The notes under the pieces were generated by a model that was not told the DNA's origin, did no database searches, and was given only the letters and a program-made list of their open reading frames with translations. The translations under genes were made by a program, and so were the position numbers. From positions 3,237,001 to 3,301,000 of the forward strand of contig NZ_CP084758.1 in the NCBI RefSeq assembly GCF_020535565.1: a DNA stretch of 64,000 bases, read 5' to 3'. The stretch comes from Shinella sp. XGS7 (GTDB lineage: Bacteria > Pseudomonadota > Gammaproteobacteria > Burkholderiales > Burkholderiaceae_C). The stretch's first letter is position 1. The number at the start of each line of letters is the position of its first letter. This document shows positions 1-9,244 of the stretch, piece after piece.

Positions 1-204
1 GAGCTGGTTTATGTGAGTCAGTCCGATGCCGAGGACATGGCGCGCCGCCTGGCCCGCGAGGAGGGGCTCTTCGGCGGCATCTCGGCCGCGGGCGCCTGCT
101 GGGTGGCCCTGCAGCTGGCGCGCCAGGTGGAGAACGCCACCATCGTCTTCGTGGTTTGCGACCGCGGCGACCGCTACCTGTCCACCGGGGTGTTTCCCGC
201 CTGA
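1..204 (+). CDS. cysM: Cysteine synthase B, C-terminal fragment
   Basis: This is the last 67 residues of a PLP-dependent cysteine synthase; the gene enters from the left edge and stops at TGA 202-204. The tail VCDRGDRYLSTGVFP is the characteristic C-terminus of the CysM branch, and the preceding FGGISAAGACWVAL segment matches the glycine-rich cofactor-binding region of the family. CysM makes cysteine from O-acetylserine and sulfide or thiosulfate in the cytoplasm. The active-site lysine lies outside the window, so intactness cannot be judged. A TusA-like sulfur-carrier gene follows on the same strand 45 bases later, which fits a sulfur-metabolism pairing. Confidence 0.85.
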   Translation, partial: ELVYVSQSDAEDMARRLAREEGLFGGISAAGACWVALQLARQVENATIVFVVCDRGDRYLSTGVFPA

Positions 205-249
205 GGCGGCAACGCCGTCCCGCCTAGAATCGCCAGCCTTGGAGAACGC

Positions 250-483
250 ATGATCATGGACATCCACAAGGAACTTGACACCCGCGGCCTGAACTGCCCG
301 CTGCCCATCCTGAAGGCCAAGAAGGCCCTGGCCGAGATGGAAAGCGGCCAGCTGCTCAAGGTGGTGGCCACCGACCCCGGCTCCACCCGCGACTTCCAGG
401 CCTTTGCCCGCCAGACCGGCAATGAGCTGGTGGAGCAGAGCAGCCAGGGCGACGAGTTCATCCACGTGCTCAAGCGTCGCTGA
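250..483 (+). CDS. TusA/SirA-family sulfur carrier protein
   Basis: This is a 77-residue cytoplasmic protein with the family signature near its N-terminus (DTRGLNCPLPILKAKKAL). Cys16 in the CPLP motif is the expected persulfide-carrying residue. Members relay sulfur for tRNA thiolation or cofactor synthesis, or act in sulfur oxidation. The length is typical of the family. ATG 250 follows a GGAG at 241-244; ATG 256 is a possible second start. It sits 45 bases after cysM and ends before a strong terminator shared with the convergent galU. It could be the general TusA or a pathway-specific paralogue; the sequence alone does not decide. Confidence 0.85.
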   Translation: MIMDIHKELDTRGLNCPLPILKAKKALAEMESGQLLKVVATDPGSTRDFQAFARQTGNELVEQSSQGDEFIHVLKRR

Positions 484-505
484 GCACAGGCCCGCCTCGG
501 GGCAT

Positions 506-536
506 GAAAAAGGCCACCCTCGGGTGGCCTTTGCTT
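506..536. terminator. Bidirectional rho-independent terminator
   Basis: An 8-bp perfect stem (aggccacc 511-518 with ggtggcct 523-530) closes a ctcg tetraloop. An A-run precedes it and a T-rich run follows it, so it can end transcription of the TusA-like gene on the plus strand and galU on the minus strand. It lies exactly between the two convergent genes. Confidence 0.85.
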
Positions 537-557
537 TGTGTCTGTGGGCTCGGGCCC

Positions 558-1430
558 TCAGATTTCCAGGCTCTGCAGATAGTCGCGGAAGCCTGGGCCC
601 AGCTGCGGGTGAGCCAGGGCCAGCTCCACATTGGCCTGCAGAAAGCCTTCCTTGCTGCCGCAGTCATAGCGCTTGCCTTCGTAGCGATAGGCAAAGACCT
701 TCTCGCGGCGCAGCAGGCCGGCAATGCCGTCGGTCAGCTGGATCTCGCCACCCACGCCGCGCGGCTGGTTGGCGATCTCGTGGAAGACGCCGGGCGTCAG
801 GATGTAGCGGCCGGCCACGCCCAGGCGCGAGGGCGCCACCTCGGGGTCGGGCTTCTCCACGATGCGGCTCACATCCATCAGGCTGTCGTTGACGGCCGTG
901 CCGGCCACGATGCCGTAGCGCTTGGTGTGCTCGGCCGGCACTTCCTGCACGGCCAGGATGGAGGCGCGCCATTCCTTGAACTGCTCCACCATCTGCTTGA
1001 GCACGCCCTGACCCCCTTGCGGGCCCACCATCAGGTCGTCGGCCAGCAGCACGGCGAAGGGCTCATTGCCCACCAGACGCTGGGCGCAGAGCACGGCATG
1101 ACCCAGGCCCAGGGCCTGGGCCTGGCGCACATAGATGCACTCCATATCGTCGGGCTTGACGCTGCGCACCACTTCCAGCAGCTCGCGCTTGCCCGCCTGT
1201 TCGAGGGCTACCTCGAGCTCGAAGGTCATGTCAAAGTGGTCTTCGATCGGGCGCTTGTGCCGGCCCGTGACGAAGATCATCTCGCGCACGCCGGCGGCAT
1301 AAGCCTCTTCCACCGCGTACTGGATCAGGGGTTTGTCCACCACGGGCAGCATCTCCTTGGGCTGCGCCTTGGTGGCCGGCAAGAACCGGGTGCCCAGGCC
1401 TGCCACCGGGAAGATCGCTTTATTGACCAT
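558..1430 (-). CDS. galU: UTP-glucose-1-phosphate uridylyltransferase
   Basis: GalU makes UDP-glucose from UTP and glucose-1-phosphate, feeding envelope polysaccharide and LPS synthesis. The N-terminus carries the nucleotidyltransferase signature GLGTRFLPATKAQPKEMLP, followed by VDKPLIQYAVEEA and a full Rossmann-like body that ends in KEGFLQANVELAL. At 290 residues it has the usual family length. Two ATG codons are adjacent (1433 and 1430). The AGGA motif at 1438-1435 is only 1 base from the first and 4 bases from the second, so 1430 is preferred. The gene is divergent from the dehydrogenase-like gene at 1514 and convergent with the TusA-like gene. Confidence 0.93.
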   Translation of the reverse strand: MVNKAIFPVAGLGTRFLPATKAQPKEMLPVVDKPLIQYAVEEAYAAGVREMIFVTGRHKRPIEDHFDMTFELEVALEQAGKRELLEVVRSVKPDDMECIYVRQAQALGLGHAVLCAQRLVGNEPFAVLLADDLMVGPQGGQGVLKQMVEQFKEWRASILAVQEVPAEHTKRYGIVAGTAVNDSLMDVSRIVEKPDPEVAPSRLGVAGRYILTPGVFHEIANQPRGVGGEIQLTDGIAGLLRREKVFAYRYEGKRYDCGSKEGFLQANVELALAHPQLGPGFRDYLQSLEI

Positions 1431-1513
1431 CATGTCCTTACACTCACTGTTTGATCGCGGCCATTGTGTCATGGTCGGAAGTGTGGAAATTTGGGATTGC
1501 AAGGTTGTGAAAC

Positions 1514-2488
1514 ATGGGTCTCCTGATCGTTGAGCCGCTGGAGGCGGACGTGGTGCAGTGGTTGGCCGAGCGCCATGCCGTGCAGTACGCGCCCGAGCTC
1601 GCGGCCGACCCCCAGGCCCTGCGCGCGGCGCTGCTGCAGGTGCAGGGCCTGGTCTTGCCGCCCCATGTGCCGCTGGAACAGACCCTGCTGCGCCATGCGC
1701 CGCGGCTGCGCGTGGTGGCCCGCATGAGTGCGGGCCCCGAGAATATCGATATCGAGGCCTGCCGCGCGGCCCGGGTGGAGGTGGTGCGCAGCCTCACTGC
1801 CACGGCCAGCGCCGAGGCGGAATTCGTGATCGGCGCCTTGCTGGCCCTGCTGCGCCGGGTGCCGGTGCTCAGCAGCGACGGCATGCTGGTGGGCCGCGAG
1901 CTGGGCTGCGCCACCGTGGGGCTGATCGGCATGAGCCCCGCCGCTCGCATGCTGGCCCAGCTGCTGCCGGCCTTCGGCACGCGGGTGATTGGTTACGACC
2001 CCAGCCTGCACCAGAGCGAGCCGCTGTGGGCGCAATGGGGCATCGAGCCGGTGCCGCTGCGCGAGCTGATGGAGCAGAGCGACGGCGTCAGCGTGCAGCT
2101 GGCCTATTTCCTGCGCTACCGCGGCCTGATTGGCGAGCGGGTGCTGGGCTTTGCCAAGCCCGGCCAGGTGATGGTGAGCATCGCCCACTCGGCCATCTTC
2201 GATGAGCATGCCCTGGCCGAGGCCCTGAGCGGCGGCCGGGTGCTGGCCGCCTGGTTCGACAGCCTGGAGCCCGGCCTGCTGGAACCGGGCCGCCCCCTGC
2301 ACGGCCTGGCCGGTCTGCAGGTCACGCCGCGCCTGGCCAGCACCACGCGCGAGTCGCGGGTGCGCGCCGCCTGGGGCGTGGCGCGCCGCATGGACGAGCT
2401 GCTGAGTCAGCCGCCGGCCGCGGCGGAGTTCCGCACCACGGTGCCGGACGATCTGCCCGAGCCCGCGGGCGAGGCCCGCTGGCGCTAG
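1514..2488 (+). CDS. D-2-hydroxyacid dehydrogenase-like protein with altered active site
   Basis: This 324-residue protein has the overall fold pattern of the NAD-dependent D-2-hydroxyacid dehydrogenases: an N-terminal substrate domain, a nucleotide-binding core near residues 135-165, and the conserved tail blocks. The key residues differ. The usual GxGxxG loop reads GLIGMSPAA. The catalytic Arg of the NTARG block is His225 (SIAHSA). The catalytic His of the TPH block is Arg273 (VTPRLAS). Glu252 is kept. It may therefore have lost dehydrogenase activity or use a different chemistry. It is divergent from galU (80-base gap) and convergent with valS. Family membership is confident; the reaction is unknown. 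Confidence 0.7.
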   Translation: MGLLIVEPLEADVVQWLAERHAVQYAPELAADPQALRAALLQVQGLVLPPHVPLEQTLLRHAPRLRVVARMSAGPENIDIEACRAARVEVVRSLTATASAEAEFVIGALLALLRRVPVLSSDGMLVGRELGCATVGLIGMSPAARMLAQLLPAFGTRVIGYDPSLHQSEPLWAQWGIEPVPLRELMEQSDGVSVQLAYFLRYRGLIGERVLGFAKPGQVMVSIAHSAIFDEHALAEALSGGRVLAAWFDSLEPGLLEPGRPLHGLAGLQVTPRLASTTRESRVRAAWGVARRMDELLSQPPAAAEFRTTVPDDLPEPAGEARWR

Positions 2489-2512
2489 CTAGCCAGCAGA
2501 AGAACGCTGGCC

Positions 2513-5341
2513 TCAGCGGGCCAGCAACTGGTTCAGCTGTGCGCGCAAGCGCGTCACGGTATTGCCGAAGTCGGCAATGCGCTGACGCTCCTGTTCCACC
2601 ACGGCAGCCGGGGCGCGGGCCACAAAGCTCTCGTTGGAGAGCTTGGCCGTGGCCTTGGCCACCTCGCCTTCCAGGCGGGCGATCTCCTTGGACAGGCGGG
2701 CCTTCTCCGCCTCCACATCGATCTCCACCTTGAGCGCCAGGCGGGCCGCCCCATGCACCAGCACGGGCGACATGGCGCTGGCCTCGGTGAAGGCGGCCTC
2801 GTCCTCGATCAGCTCCACCTTCTCCAGCTTGGCCAGCACCTTGAGCGCGGCCGCGGCCTCGCGAATGAAGCTCAGATCGCCGCCCACCAGCAGGGGCACG
2901 CGGTCCGAGGGGCTCAGGCCCATCTCGCTGCGCAGGCTGCGGCAGGTGCTGACCACGGCCTTGAGCTGCTCCACCCAGGCGATGGCGGCCGGGTCGATCT
3001 TCTCGGGCTGGGCCACCGGGTAGGCGGCCGTGACCAGGTAGTCGCTGGTCTTGCGGCCGGCCACCGGGGCCACGGTCTGCCACAGCTCTTCGGTGATGAA
3101 GGGCGCCACCGGATGCAGCAGGCGCAGCACGGTTTCCAGCACGCGGATCAGGGTGCGGCGGGTGCCGCGGGCGGCGGCCTCGTGGCCCTCGTCCTTGGCC
3201 ACCTGCAGCTGCACCTTGGCGATTTCCAGGTACCAGTCGCAGTACTCGTTCCAGACGAAGTCGTAGATGGCGTTGGCGACGTTGTCCAGGCGGTAGTCGG
3301 CAAAGCCCTGGGCCACGGCGGCTTCCACCTTCTGCAGCTCGCTGGAGATCCAGCGGTCGGCCTGCGAGAAGTGGTTGTAGCCCGGCGGGCAGTGGCCCGG
3401 CTCATGGGCCAGGCCGCAATCCTGGCCCTCGGTGTTCATCAGCACGAAGCGGGTGGCGTTCCACAGCTTGTTGCAGAAGTTGCGATAGCCCTCGCAGCGC
3501 TTGCTGTCGAAATTGACCGAGCGGCCCAGGGTGGCCATGGCCGCGAAGGTGAAGCGCAGCGCGTCGGCGCCATAGCCGGGGATGCCCTCGGGGAATTCCT
3601 TCTCGGTGGCCTTGCGCACCTTGGGCGCGGTCTCGGGCTTGCGCAGACCCTGGGTGCGCTTGTCCAGCAGGGGGGCGAGCTCGATGCCGTCGATCAGGTC
3701 CACCGGGTCCAGCACATTGCCCTCGGACTTGCTCATCTTCTTGCCCTGCGCATCCAGCACCAGGCCGTGGATGTACACATGCTTGAAGGGCACCTGGCCG
3801 GTGAAATGCTTGGTCATCATCATCATGCGGGCGACCCAGAAGAAGATGATGTCGAAGCCGGTGACGAGCACGTCGGTCTGGTAATATTTTTCCAGTTCCT
3901 TCGTCTGTTCCGGCCAGCCGAGCGTCGAGAACGGCCAGAGGGCGGAGGAGAACCAGGTGTCCAGCACGTCCTCGTCGCGCGTCAGGATCTCGCCCGGCGC
4001 CTTGGCCTGGGCTTCGGCTTCGCTGCGGGCGACGAAGACCTGCCCGTCCGGGCCGTACCAGGCCGGAATCTGATGGCCCCACCAGAGCTGGCGCGAGATG
4101 CACCACGGCTCGATGTTTTCCATCCACTGGTTGTAGGTGTTGACCCAGTTTTCGGGCACGAACTTGACCTCGCCCGAGGACACGGCCTCGATGGCCTCCT
4201 CGGCGATGCTCTTGCCATTGGCGCCGGCCTTGCTCATGGCCACAAACCACTGGTCGGTCAGCATGGGCTCGATCACCTGGCCGGTGCGGGCGCAGCGCGG
4301 CACCATCAGCTTGTGTTTCTTGACCTCGACCAGCAGGCCCTCGATCTCCAACTGGGCCACGATCTTCTTGCGCGCGACGAAGCGGTCCAGGCCCACATAC
4401 TCGGCCGGGATCTCGGCCACCTCGGCATTGCTGACCTTGGCTTCCAGGTCGAAGATGGTCAGCATGGGCAGGCCATGGCGCTGGCCCACCTGGTAGTCAT
4501 TGGTGTCGTGCGCGGGCGTGACCTTGACCACGCCGGTGCCGAAGTCCTTGTCCACATACTCGTCGGCAATCACGGGCACCAGGCGGCCGGTGATGGGCAG
4601 CTTGACCTGCTGGCCGATCAGGTGGCGATAGCGCTCGTCCTCGGGGTGGACCATCACGGCCGTGTCGCCCAGCAGGGTTTCGGGGCGGGTGGTGGCCACC
4701 ACCAGGGACTCCGCGCCCTCGGCCAGCGTATAGCGGATATGCCAGAGCGAGCCGTCCTCCTCCTCGCTCTCCACCTCCAGATCGGAGACGGCGGATTTCA
4801 GGATGGGGTCCCAGCTCACCAGGCGCTTGCCGCGGTAGATCAGGCCTTCTTCGTACAGGCGCACAAAGGTCTCGGTCACCACGGTCGAGAGCTTCTCGTC
4901 CATGGTGAAGTACTCGTGGTCCCAGGAGACCGAGTCGCCCATGCGGCGCATCTGCTGGGTGATGGTGTTGCCGCTGTGCTGCTTCCATTCCCAGACGCGG
5001 GCGACGAAGTTCTTGCGGCCCAGGTCGTGGCGGCTCTGGCCCTGGCCCTGCAGCTGGCGCTCCACCACGATCTGGGTGGCGATGCCGGCGTGGTCGGTTC
5101 CGGGCACCCACAGGGTGTTGCAGCCCTTCATGCGGTGGTAGCGCGTCAACGAGTCCATGATGGTCTGGTTGAAGGCATGGCCCATGTGCAGGGTGCCGGT
5201 CACATTGGGCGGCGGCAGCTGGATGCAGAAGGATTCGCGTGCCGGATCCAGGGTCGGCTTGTACAGCCCCTTGGATTCCCACAGAGGGCCCCAATGAGCT
5301 TCCAGGGCGGCAGGTTCGAAGGACTTCGCGAGTTCGGTCAT
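2513..5341 (-). CDS. valS: Valine-tRNA ligase
   Basis: A class I aminoacyl-tRNA synthetase of 942 residues that charges tRNA-Val. The HIGH-type motif appears as [16 protein letters not shown] near the N-terminus and the second signature as KKMSKSEGN. The editing domain and the C-terminal coiled-coil arm ([19 protein letters not shown]) are present. The start is set at ATG 5341 ([10 protein letters not shown]), which matches family N-termini; an in-frame extension of 58 codons upstream lacks homologous features. In many proteobacteria valS follows pepA-holC, but here those genes lie about 42 kb away. Confidence 0.96.
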   Translation of the reverse strand: MTELAKSFEPAALEAHWGPLWESKGLYKPTLDPARESFCIQLPPPNVTGTLHMGHAFNQTIMDSLTRYHRMKGCNTLWVPGTDHAGIATQIVVERQLQGQGQSRHDLGRKNFVARVWEWKQHSGNTITQQMRRMGDSVSWDHEYFTMDEKLSTVVTETFVRLYEEGLIYRGKRLVSWDPILKSAVSDLEVESEEEDGSLWHIRYTLAEGAESLVVATTRPETLLGDTAVMVHPEDERYRHLIGQQVKLPITGRLVPVIADEYVDKDFGTGVVKVTPAHDTNDYQVGQRHGLPMLTIFDLEAKVSNAEVAEIPAEYVGLDRFVARKKIVAQLEIEGLLVEVKKHKLMVPRCARTGQVIEPMLTDQWFVAMSKAGANGKSIAEEAIEAVSSGEVKFVPENWVNTYNQWMENIEPWCISRQLWWGHQIPAWYGPDGQVFVARSEAEAQAKAPGEILTRDEDVLDTWFSSALWPFSTLGWPEQTKELEKYYQTDVLVTGFDIIFFWVARMMMMTKHFTGQVPFKHVYIHGLVLDAQGKKMSKSEGNVLDPVDLIDGIELAPLLDKRTQGLRKPETAPKVRKATEKEFPEGIPGYGADALRFTFAAMATLGRSVNFDSKRCEGYRNFCNKLWNATRFVLMNTEGQDCGLAHEPGHCPPGYNHFSQADRWISSELQKVEAAVAQGFADYRLDNVANAIYDFVWNEYCDWYLEIAKVQLQVAKDEGHEAAARGTRRTLIRVLETVLRLLHPVAPFITEELWQTVAPVAGRKTSDYLVTAAYPVAQPEKIDPAAIAWVEQLKAVVSTCRSLRSEMGLSPSDRVPLLVGGDLSFIREAAAALKVLAKLEKVELIEDEAAFTEASAMSPVLVHGAARLALKVEIDVEAEKARLSKEIARLEGEVAKATAKLSNESFVARAPAAVVEQERQRIADFGNTVTRLRAQLNQLLAR

Positions 5342-5544
5342 GGGCAGGGCAGGGCGCCGGGAGGCGCCCATGGGCGTTTGCTGGACGGTATGGGAGAGGG
5401 GTGATTGTAGGCGGCCGCCCGATACAAAACGAAACCCGACGATACCGCGCCGAGATGCGCTGCCGGCCCGCTCTGGCCACCATGGGCACCAGCTTCCCCG
5501 GTCCTTCAGCCACAAAGGAATGCGGCTCGGCCGCCCGCCCCATC

Positions 5545-6075
5545 ATGTTCTTCATCCACCGCTTGATAGCCCACTATGGCCGCCAGCACGCCCGCCATGC
5601 TTCTCGCCACCACCATCGTCTTGCCTCCTACCACCCCGGCCATGCGCAGCGCCCTGATACGCTGGAGTCTCACCACCTTGCTGGCCCTGGCCGCGGCCCT
5701 GCTGAGGATCTGGGACCTGGCCGTCTGAGGGCGCCCTTGCAGGGCCTGCTGCTGCGCCTGAGTCGCCAGCTCGATCTGGACGCGGCCCAGCAGGAGCGGC
5801 TGGCCGGCCTCTTGTGTCAGCTGGCCGCCCAGCGCAGCGCGCTGCGGGCCTGGCTGCGCGATCCGGCGCGGCTGCGCGCCCTGGCCGGTGAGAATCTGGA
5901 CCGTACCGTCCTGCTGGCCGACTACGAGGCCCATCTGGATGCCTTGCGCCGCGCTGGACCGGCCCTGATCGACGCCTCAGGCGACTTCTTTGATCAGCTC
6001 GACTTCGAGCAGCAGCAGGTGCTGCGCTTCGCCTTGCGCCGCGGGGTGCGCGGTGCGCGCAGGTGTGGGCTGTGA
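5545..6075 (+). CDS. Possible Spy/CpxP-like protein, N-terminus uncertain
   Basis: The C-terminal part is rich in short helices of the type found in Spy/CpxP-like periplasmic chaperones and metal sensors (LSRQLDLDAAQQERLAGLL, then GDFFDQLDFEQQQVLRFALR). It heads an operon with a ferredoxin and a two-component system, a common place for such proteins. ATG 5545 gives 176 residues with a His-rich start and no signal peptide, which is atypical. A frame at 5577-5728 encodes a hydrophobic signal-like helix (SLTTLLALAAALL), so a frameshift between signal and body is possible. A later start such as TTG 5737 also exists. The assignment is weak at the N-terminus. Confidence 0.45.
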   Translation: MFFIHRLIAHYGRQHARHASRHHHRLASYHPGHAQRPDTLESHHLAGPGRGPAEDLGPGRLRAPLQGLLLRLSRQLDLDAAQQERLAGLLCQLAAQRSALRAWLRDPARLRALAGENLDRTVLLADYEAHLDALRRAGPALIDASGDFFDQLDFEQQQVLRFALRRGVRGARRCGL

Positions 6076-6401
6076 GCGCCGTTCGCCCCGCGAGCGCGGA
6101 GCTGCCGCCCCTGCAGCCGCGCATCAACCGCAATCGCTGCGAGGGCCAGGGGGACTGCGCCCGGGTCTGCCCGCGCGGCGTCTTCGAGATCGGCGTGCTG
6201 CCGGTCGAGCAGCGCGCCGGGCTGAGCATCGTCGGCCTGATGAAGGGCTATGCCCATGGCTGGCGCCAGGCCCTGACACCGGGCCTGGCCGATTGCAGCG
6301 CCTGCGGCCTGTGTGTGGCGGTCTGCCCCGAGCGGGCCATCAGCCTGGTACGCCCGCTTGGGCAGAATGCGAAGTCCCATGCACCGAATCCTGCTGCTTG
6401 A
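6072..6401 (+). CDS. Two-cluster ferredoxin, one cysteine replaced
   Basis: A small electron-carrier protein of about 109 residues. The second cluster motif is complete (Cys75, Cys78, Cys81, Cys85 in CSACGLCVAVCP). The first reads CEGQGDCARVCP, so the second cysteine position is Gln26 and only Cys23, Cys29 and Cys33 remain. This suggests a 3Fe-4S/4Fe-4S type, or a non-cysteine ligand. The GTG at 6072 overlaps the previous stop (GTGA), which is why this start is preferred over GTG 6063. Its end overlaps the response-regulator start by 23 bases, pointing to tight coupling. Its redox partner is unknown; placement beside a two-component system hints at redox or metal stress. Confidence 0.75.
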   Translation: MSAVRPASAELPPLQPRINRNRCEGQGDCARVCPRGVFEIGVLPVEQRAGLSIVGLMKGYAHGWRQALTPGLADCSACGLCVAVCPERAISLVRPLGQNAKSHAPNPAA

Positions 6402-7092
6402 CGACGACGAGGCCCTGGCCGCGCCCCTGGCCCAGTACCTGCTCCGCTTTGACTTCGAGCTGGTGGCCGAGCTGCGCCCGAGCGCGGCCCTGGCCCGCCT
6501 GGCCGAGGAGCGTTTCGACGCCCTGATCCTGGACGGCATGCTGCCGGAGATGGACGGCTTCGAGTTCTGCAAGCGCCTGCGCAGCGGTGGCGAGGCCTGG
6601 TGCGAGATGCCAGTGCTGATGCTCAGCGCCCGCGGCGACCTGACCGACCGGGTGGTGGGCCTGGAGCTGGGGGCGGATGACTATCTGCCCAAGCCCTTCG
6701 AGCCCCGTGAGCTGGCTGCACGGCTGCAGACGATTCTGCGCCGGGTGCGCGCGCCGGTTGCGGTTGCGGTTGCGGCGTCGCCGGCACCGGCCTTGCTGCG
6801 CTTCGAGGGGCTGGAGATCGACACGCTGCGCCGACAGGCGCGCGGCGAGCAGGGCCTGCTGGAACTGACCAGCACCGAGTTCGAGCTGCTGAGCCTGCTG
6901 GCGCGTGAACCCGGCCGTGTTTTCTCGCGCGACGAGATCCTCAACCGCCTGCGCGGTCAGGAGGCCGATCTCTACACCCGGGCGGTGGACATCCTGGTGA
7001 GCCGTCTGCGCAGGAAGCTCGAGCCGCTGGAAGCGCTCAAGACCCTACGCAATGCGGGCTACTGCTTTGCCCTGCCGCAGGCTTCGTCATGA
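6379..7092 (+). CDS. OmpR-family response regulator
   Basis: A 237-residue transcription factor. The receiver domain has the acidic pocket LLLDDDEAL, the phospho-acceptor Asp52 in LDGMLPEMDG, and the conserved Lys in YLPKPFEP. The C-terminal winged-helix domain shows the usual TSTEFELLSLL and RAVDILVSRLRRKL blocks. ATG 6379 is the natural start (MHRILLLDDD). It overlaps the ferredoxin gene upstream and the sensor-kinase start downstream (ATGA). The arrangement resembles CpxR/RstA-type systems, and with a Spy-like gene in the operon it may control an envelope or metal stress response. The target genes are not known. Confidence 0.9.
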   Translation: MHRILLLDDDEALAAPLAQYLLRFDFELVAELRPSAALARLAEERFDALILDGMLPEMDGFEFCKRLRSGGEAWCEMPVLMLSARGDLTDRVVGLELGADDYLPKPFEPRELAARLQTILRRVRAPVAVAVAASPAPALLRFEGLEIDTLRRQARGEQGLLELTSTEFELLSLLAREPGRVFSRDEILNRLRGQEADLYTRAVDILVSRLRRKLEPLEALKTLRNAGYCFALPQASS

Positions 7093-8150
7093 GGGGGCCG
7101 CATCAGTGGCAAGCCCGCTTCAGGCCCGGCCACCACCGCCAGTTTCATCGCCGCCACTGGCATTGGCAGCTGCGGGCGCGGCACCGCTGGCACCAGCGCT
7201 GGCACCGGCATCACGCGCGCTTCAAGCACTCGCTGGGCGCGCGGCTGATCGCGGTCTTCGTGCTGCTGGCCCTGCTGGCGAGCCTGGTGGGCTATGGGGC
7301 GCTGCAGGCGGCCTACGCTCCCTGGGTGGCAGGTTTGCTGCTGCTGGCGACGACCGGCATGGCCTATGGGGCGATCCGCCATATGGTGCGACCGCTGCGC
7401 GCCCTGGCCGCCGGGGCCGAGGCCTTCGGTCGGGGCGACTTCAAGCACCGGGTGCGGGTGCGGCACCGCGACGAGATCGGGGATCTGGCCTACCGCTTCA
7501 ACCAGATGGCCACCGATATCCAGGCCATGCTGGACGGCAAGCGGGCCTTGCTGCTGGCCATCAGCCACGAGCTGCGCAGCCCGCTCACCCGGGCGCGTCT
7601 GCATGCCGAGCTGGTACCGGAAAGCGCCTCGCGCGACGCCTTGCTGGACGAGCTGGCCCAGATGCGCGATCTGATCAGCGCGCTGCTGGAGAGCGAGCGT
7701 CTGGGCGGCGGGCACAGCGCCTTGCAGCTCGCCCCCTGCGATCTGGGGGCGTTGCTCGGCGAGCAGGATCAGGCGGGCCTGGCCTTGCAGATCGAGCCGG
7801 GGCTGCCCCTGCTGAGCCTGGACCGCCTGCGGGTGCAGCTGCTGCTGCGCAATCTGGTGCACAACGCCCTGCGCCACAACGAGGCCGCGCGCGGCCCGGT
7901 GCTGCTCAGCCTGCGACGGGAGGGCGGCGGCGTGCGCCTGACCGTGCGCGATCAAGGCCCGGGCGTGCCGCCCGAATGCCTGGCTCAGCTGGGGCAGCCC
8001 TTCTACAGGCCCGATGCCGCCCGCACCCGCGGTGAGGGCGGCGTGGGCCTTGGTCTGGCCCTGTGTCGGCTGGTGGCCGAGGCCCATGGTAGCCGGCTGG
8101 AACTACGCAATCTGCAGCCGGGCTTCGAAGCCTCGGTGCGCTTCACATGA
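7089..8150 (+). CDS. Sensor histidine kinase with His-rich N-terminus
   Basis: A 353-residue inner-membrane kinase paired with the regulator just upstream (4-bp ATGA overlap). The first 47 residues are extremely rich in His, Arg and Trp, suggesting metal binding or a cytoplasmic sensing tail. Two hydrophobic helices follow with only a few residues between them, so there is almost no periplasmic domain. Then come HAMP (VRPLRALAAGAEAFGRGDF), the H-box with His160 (AISHELRSPL), the N-box (LLRNLVHNALRHNE) and the glycine boxes (RDQGPGVPPE, GVGLGLALCRLV). All catalytic motifs look intact. The stop codon lies inside the first copy of a 62-bp tandem repeat. Confidence 0.88.
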   Translation: MRGPHQWQARFRPGHHRQFHRRHWHWQLRARHRWHQRWHRHHARFKHSLGARLIAVFVLLALLASLVGYGALQAAYAPWVAGLLLLATTGMAYGAIRHMVRPLRALAAGAEAFGRGDFKHRVRVRHRDEIGDLAYRFNQMATDIQAMLDGKRALLLAISHELRSPLTRARLHAELVPESASRDALLDELAQMRDLISALLESERLGGGHSALQLAPCDLGALLGEQDQAGLALQIEPGLPLLSLDRLRVQLLLRNLVHNALRHNEAARGPVLLSLRREGGGVRLTVRDQGPGVPPECLAQLGQPFYRPDAARTRGEGGVGLGLALCRLVAEAHGSRLELRNLQPGFEASVRFT

Positions 8151-8297
8151 AGAGATGCTCGCTGGCGTTTTGGCTGCGCCGAAACGCCGGGTGGGCCCTG
8201 CGCATTACACGAAGAGATGTTCGCCGGCGTTTTGGCTGCGCCGAAACGCCGGGCGGGCCATCGGCATTACATGAAAAGATGCTCACCGGCGTTTTCG
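8145..8297. repeat. 62-bp tandem repeat at convergent gene ends
   Basis: Units start at 8145, 8207 and 8269 (exact 62-base spacing); the third is partial and forms the last codons of guaC on the minus strand. The first two copies each hold an 11-bp hairpin (8164-8188 and 8226-8250; stem ggcgttttggc with gccgaaacgcc, loop tgc, one G-T pair). The first copy also overlaps the stop codon of the sensor kinase. The pattern looks like duplication of the guaC 3' end. No T-run follows the hairpins, so termination is only a guess. Confidence 0.8.
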
Positions 8298-9244
8298 CCG
8301 CCGAGGATCACGTAGTTCACTTTGCGCAGATCGGCCAGGCTGCGGCCGCCGGAGTAGGACACCGAGCTCTGCACGTCTTCCTGCATCTCCCGCAGGGTGT
8401 CGGCCAGGTGGCCCTTCACCGGCTCCAGGATGCGCTTGCCTTCCACATGCTTGTACTCGCCCTTGTTGAAGTCCGAGGCCGAGCCGTAGTACTCCTTGAA
8501 GCGCTTGCCATCCACCTCCACGGTGTTGCCGGGCGACTCCTCATGGCCGGCAAACAGCGAGCCGATCATCACCATGCTGGCGCCGAAGCGCACGCTCTTG
8601 GCGATGTCGCCGTGGTGGCGGATGCCCCCGTCGGCAATGATGGGCTTGGTGGCCACGCGGGCACACCACTTCAGGGCCGAGAGCTGCCAGCCGCCGGTGC
8701 CGAAACCGGTCTTCAGGCGCGTGATGCAGACCTTGCCGGGGCCGATGCCCACCTTGGTGGCGTCGGCGCCCCAGTTCTCCAGGTCGATCACGCCCTCGGG
8801 CGTGCCCACATTGCCTGCGATCACAAAGGCCTCGGGCAGCTTGTGCTTGATGTGGGCGATCATGCGCTGCACGCTGTCGGCATGGCCGTGGGCGATGTCG
8901 ATGGTGATGTAGTCGGCGCCCACGCCGTCAGCTGCCAGCCGGTCGATCACCGCATAGTCGGCTTCCTTGACGCCCGAGCTCAGCGAGACGATGAGGCCCT
9001 TGTCGCGCATGCTGCGCGCATAGGCCACATTGTCCAGATCGAAGCGGTGCATCACGTAGAAGTAGCCATTGGCGGCCAGCCACTCGGTGATGCGCTCGTC
9101 CACCACCGTCTTCATATTGGCCGGGACCACCGGCAGCTTGAAGCGGTGCTTGCCGAACTGGATGGAGGTGTCGCACTCGCTGCGGCTTTCCACGCGGCAT
9201 TTGCGCGGCAGCAGCAGGATGTTGTCGTAGTCAAAGATTTCCAT
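8267..9244 (-). CDS. guaC: GMP reductase
   Basis: A 325-residue enzyme that reduces GMP to IMP with NADPH, a purine-salvage step. The catalytic loop is clear ([17 protein letters not shown], Cys173), and the (beta/alpha)8 barrel blocks match the IMPDH/GMPR superfamily ([44 protein letters not shown]). The length and the absence of a CBS insert point to GMPR rather than IMPDH. The stop lies in the third unit of the 62-bp tandem repeat. It is divergent from the KAS III-like gene across an intergenic region holding several hairpins. Confidence 0.92.
   Translation of the reverse strand: MEIFDYDNILLLPRKCRVESRSECDTSIQFGKHRFKLPVVPANMKTVVDERITEWLAANGYFYVMHRFDLDNVAYARSMRDKGLIVSLSSGVKEADYAVIDRLAADGVGADYITIDIAHGHADSVQRMIAHIKHKLPEAFVIAGNVGTPEGVIDLENWGADATKVGIGPGKVCITRLKTGFGTGGWQLSALKWCARVATKPIIADGGIRHHGDIAKSVRFGASMVMIGSLFAGHEESPGNTVEVDGKRFKEYYGSASDFNKGEYKHVEGKRILEPVKGHLADTLREMQEDVQSSVSYSGGRSLADLRKVNYVILGGENAGEHLFM

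Noticed and set aside
2753-5404. Very long open frame opposite valS
   Set aside because: It is His/Gly/Leu-rich antisense translation typical of high-GC DNA and has no family resemblance; valS is certain.
5577-5728. 50-codon frame with a hydrophobic helix
   Set aside because: It could be a signal segment displaced from the Spy-like gene, but it has no independent support as a gene.
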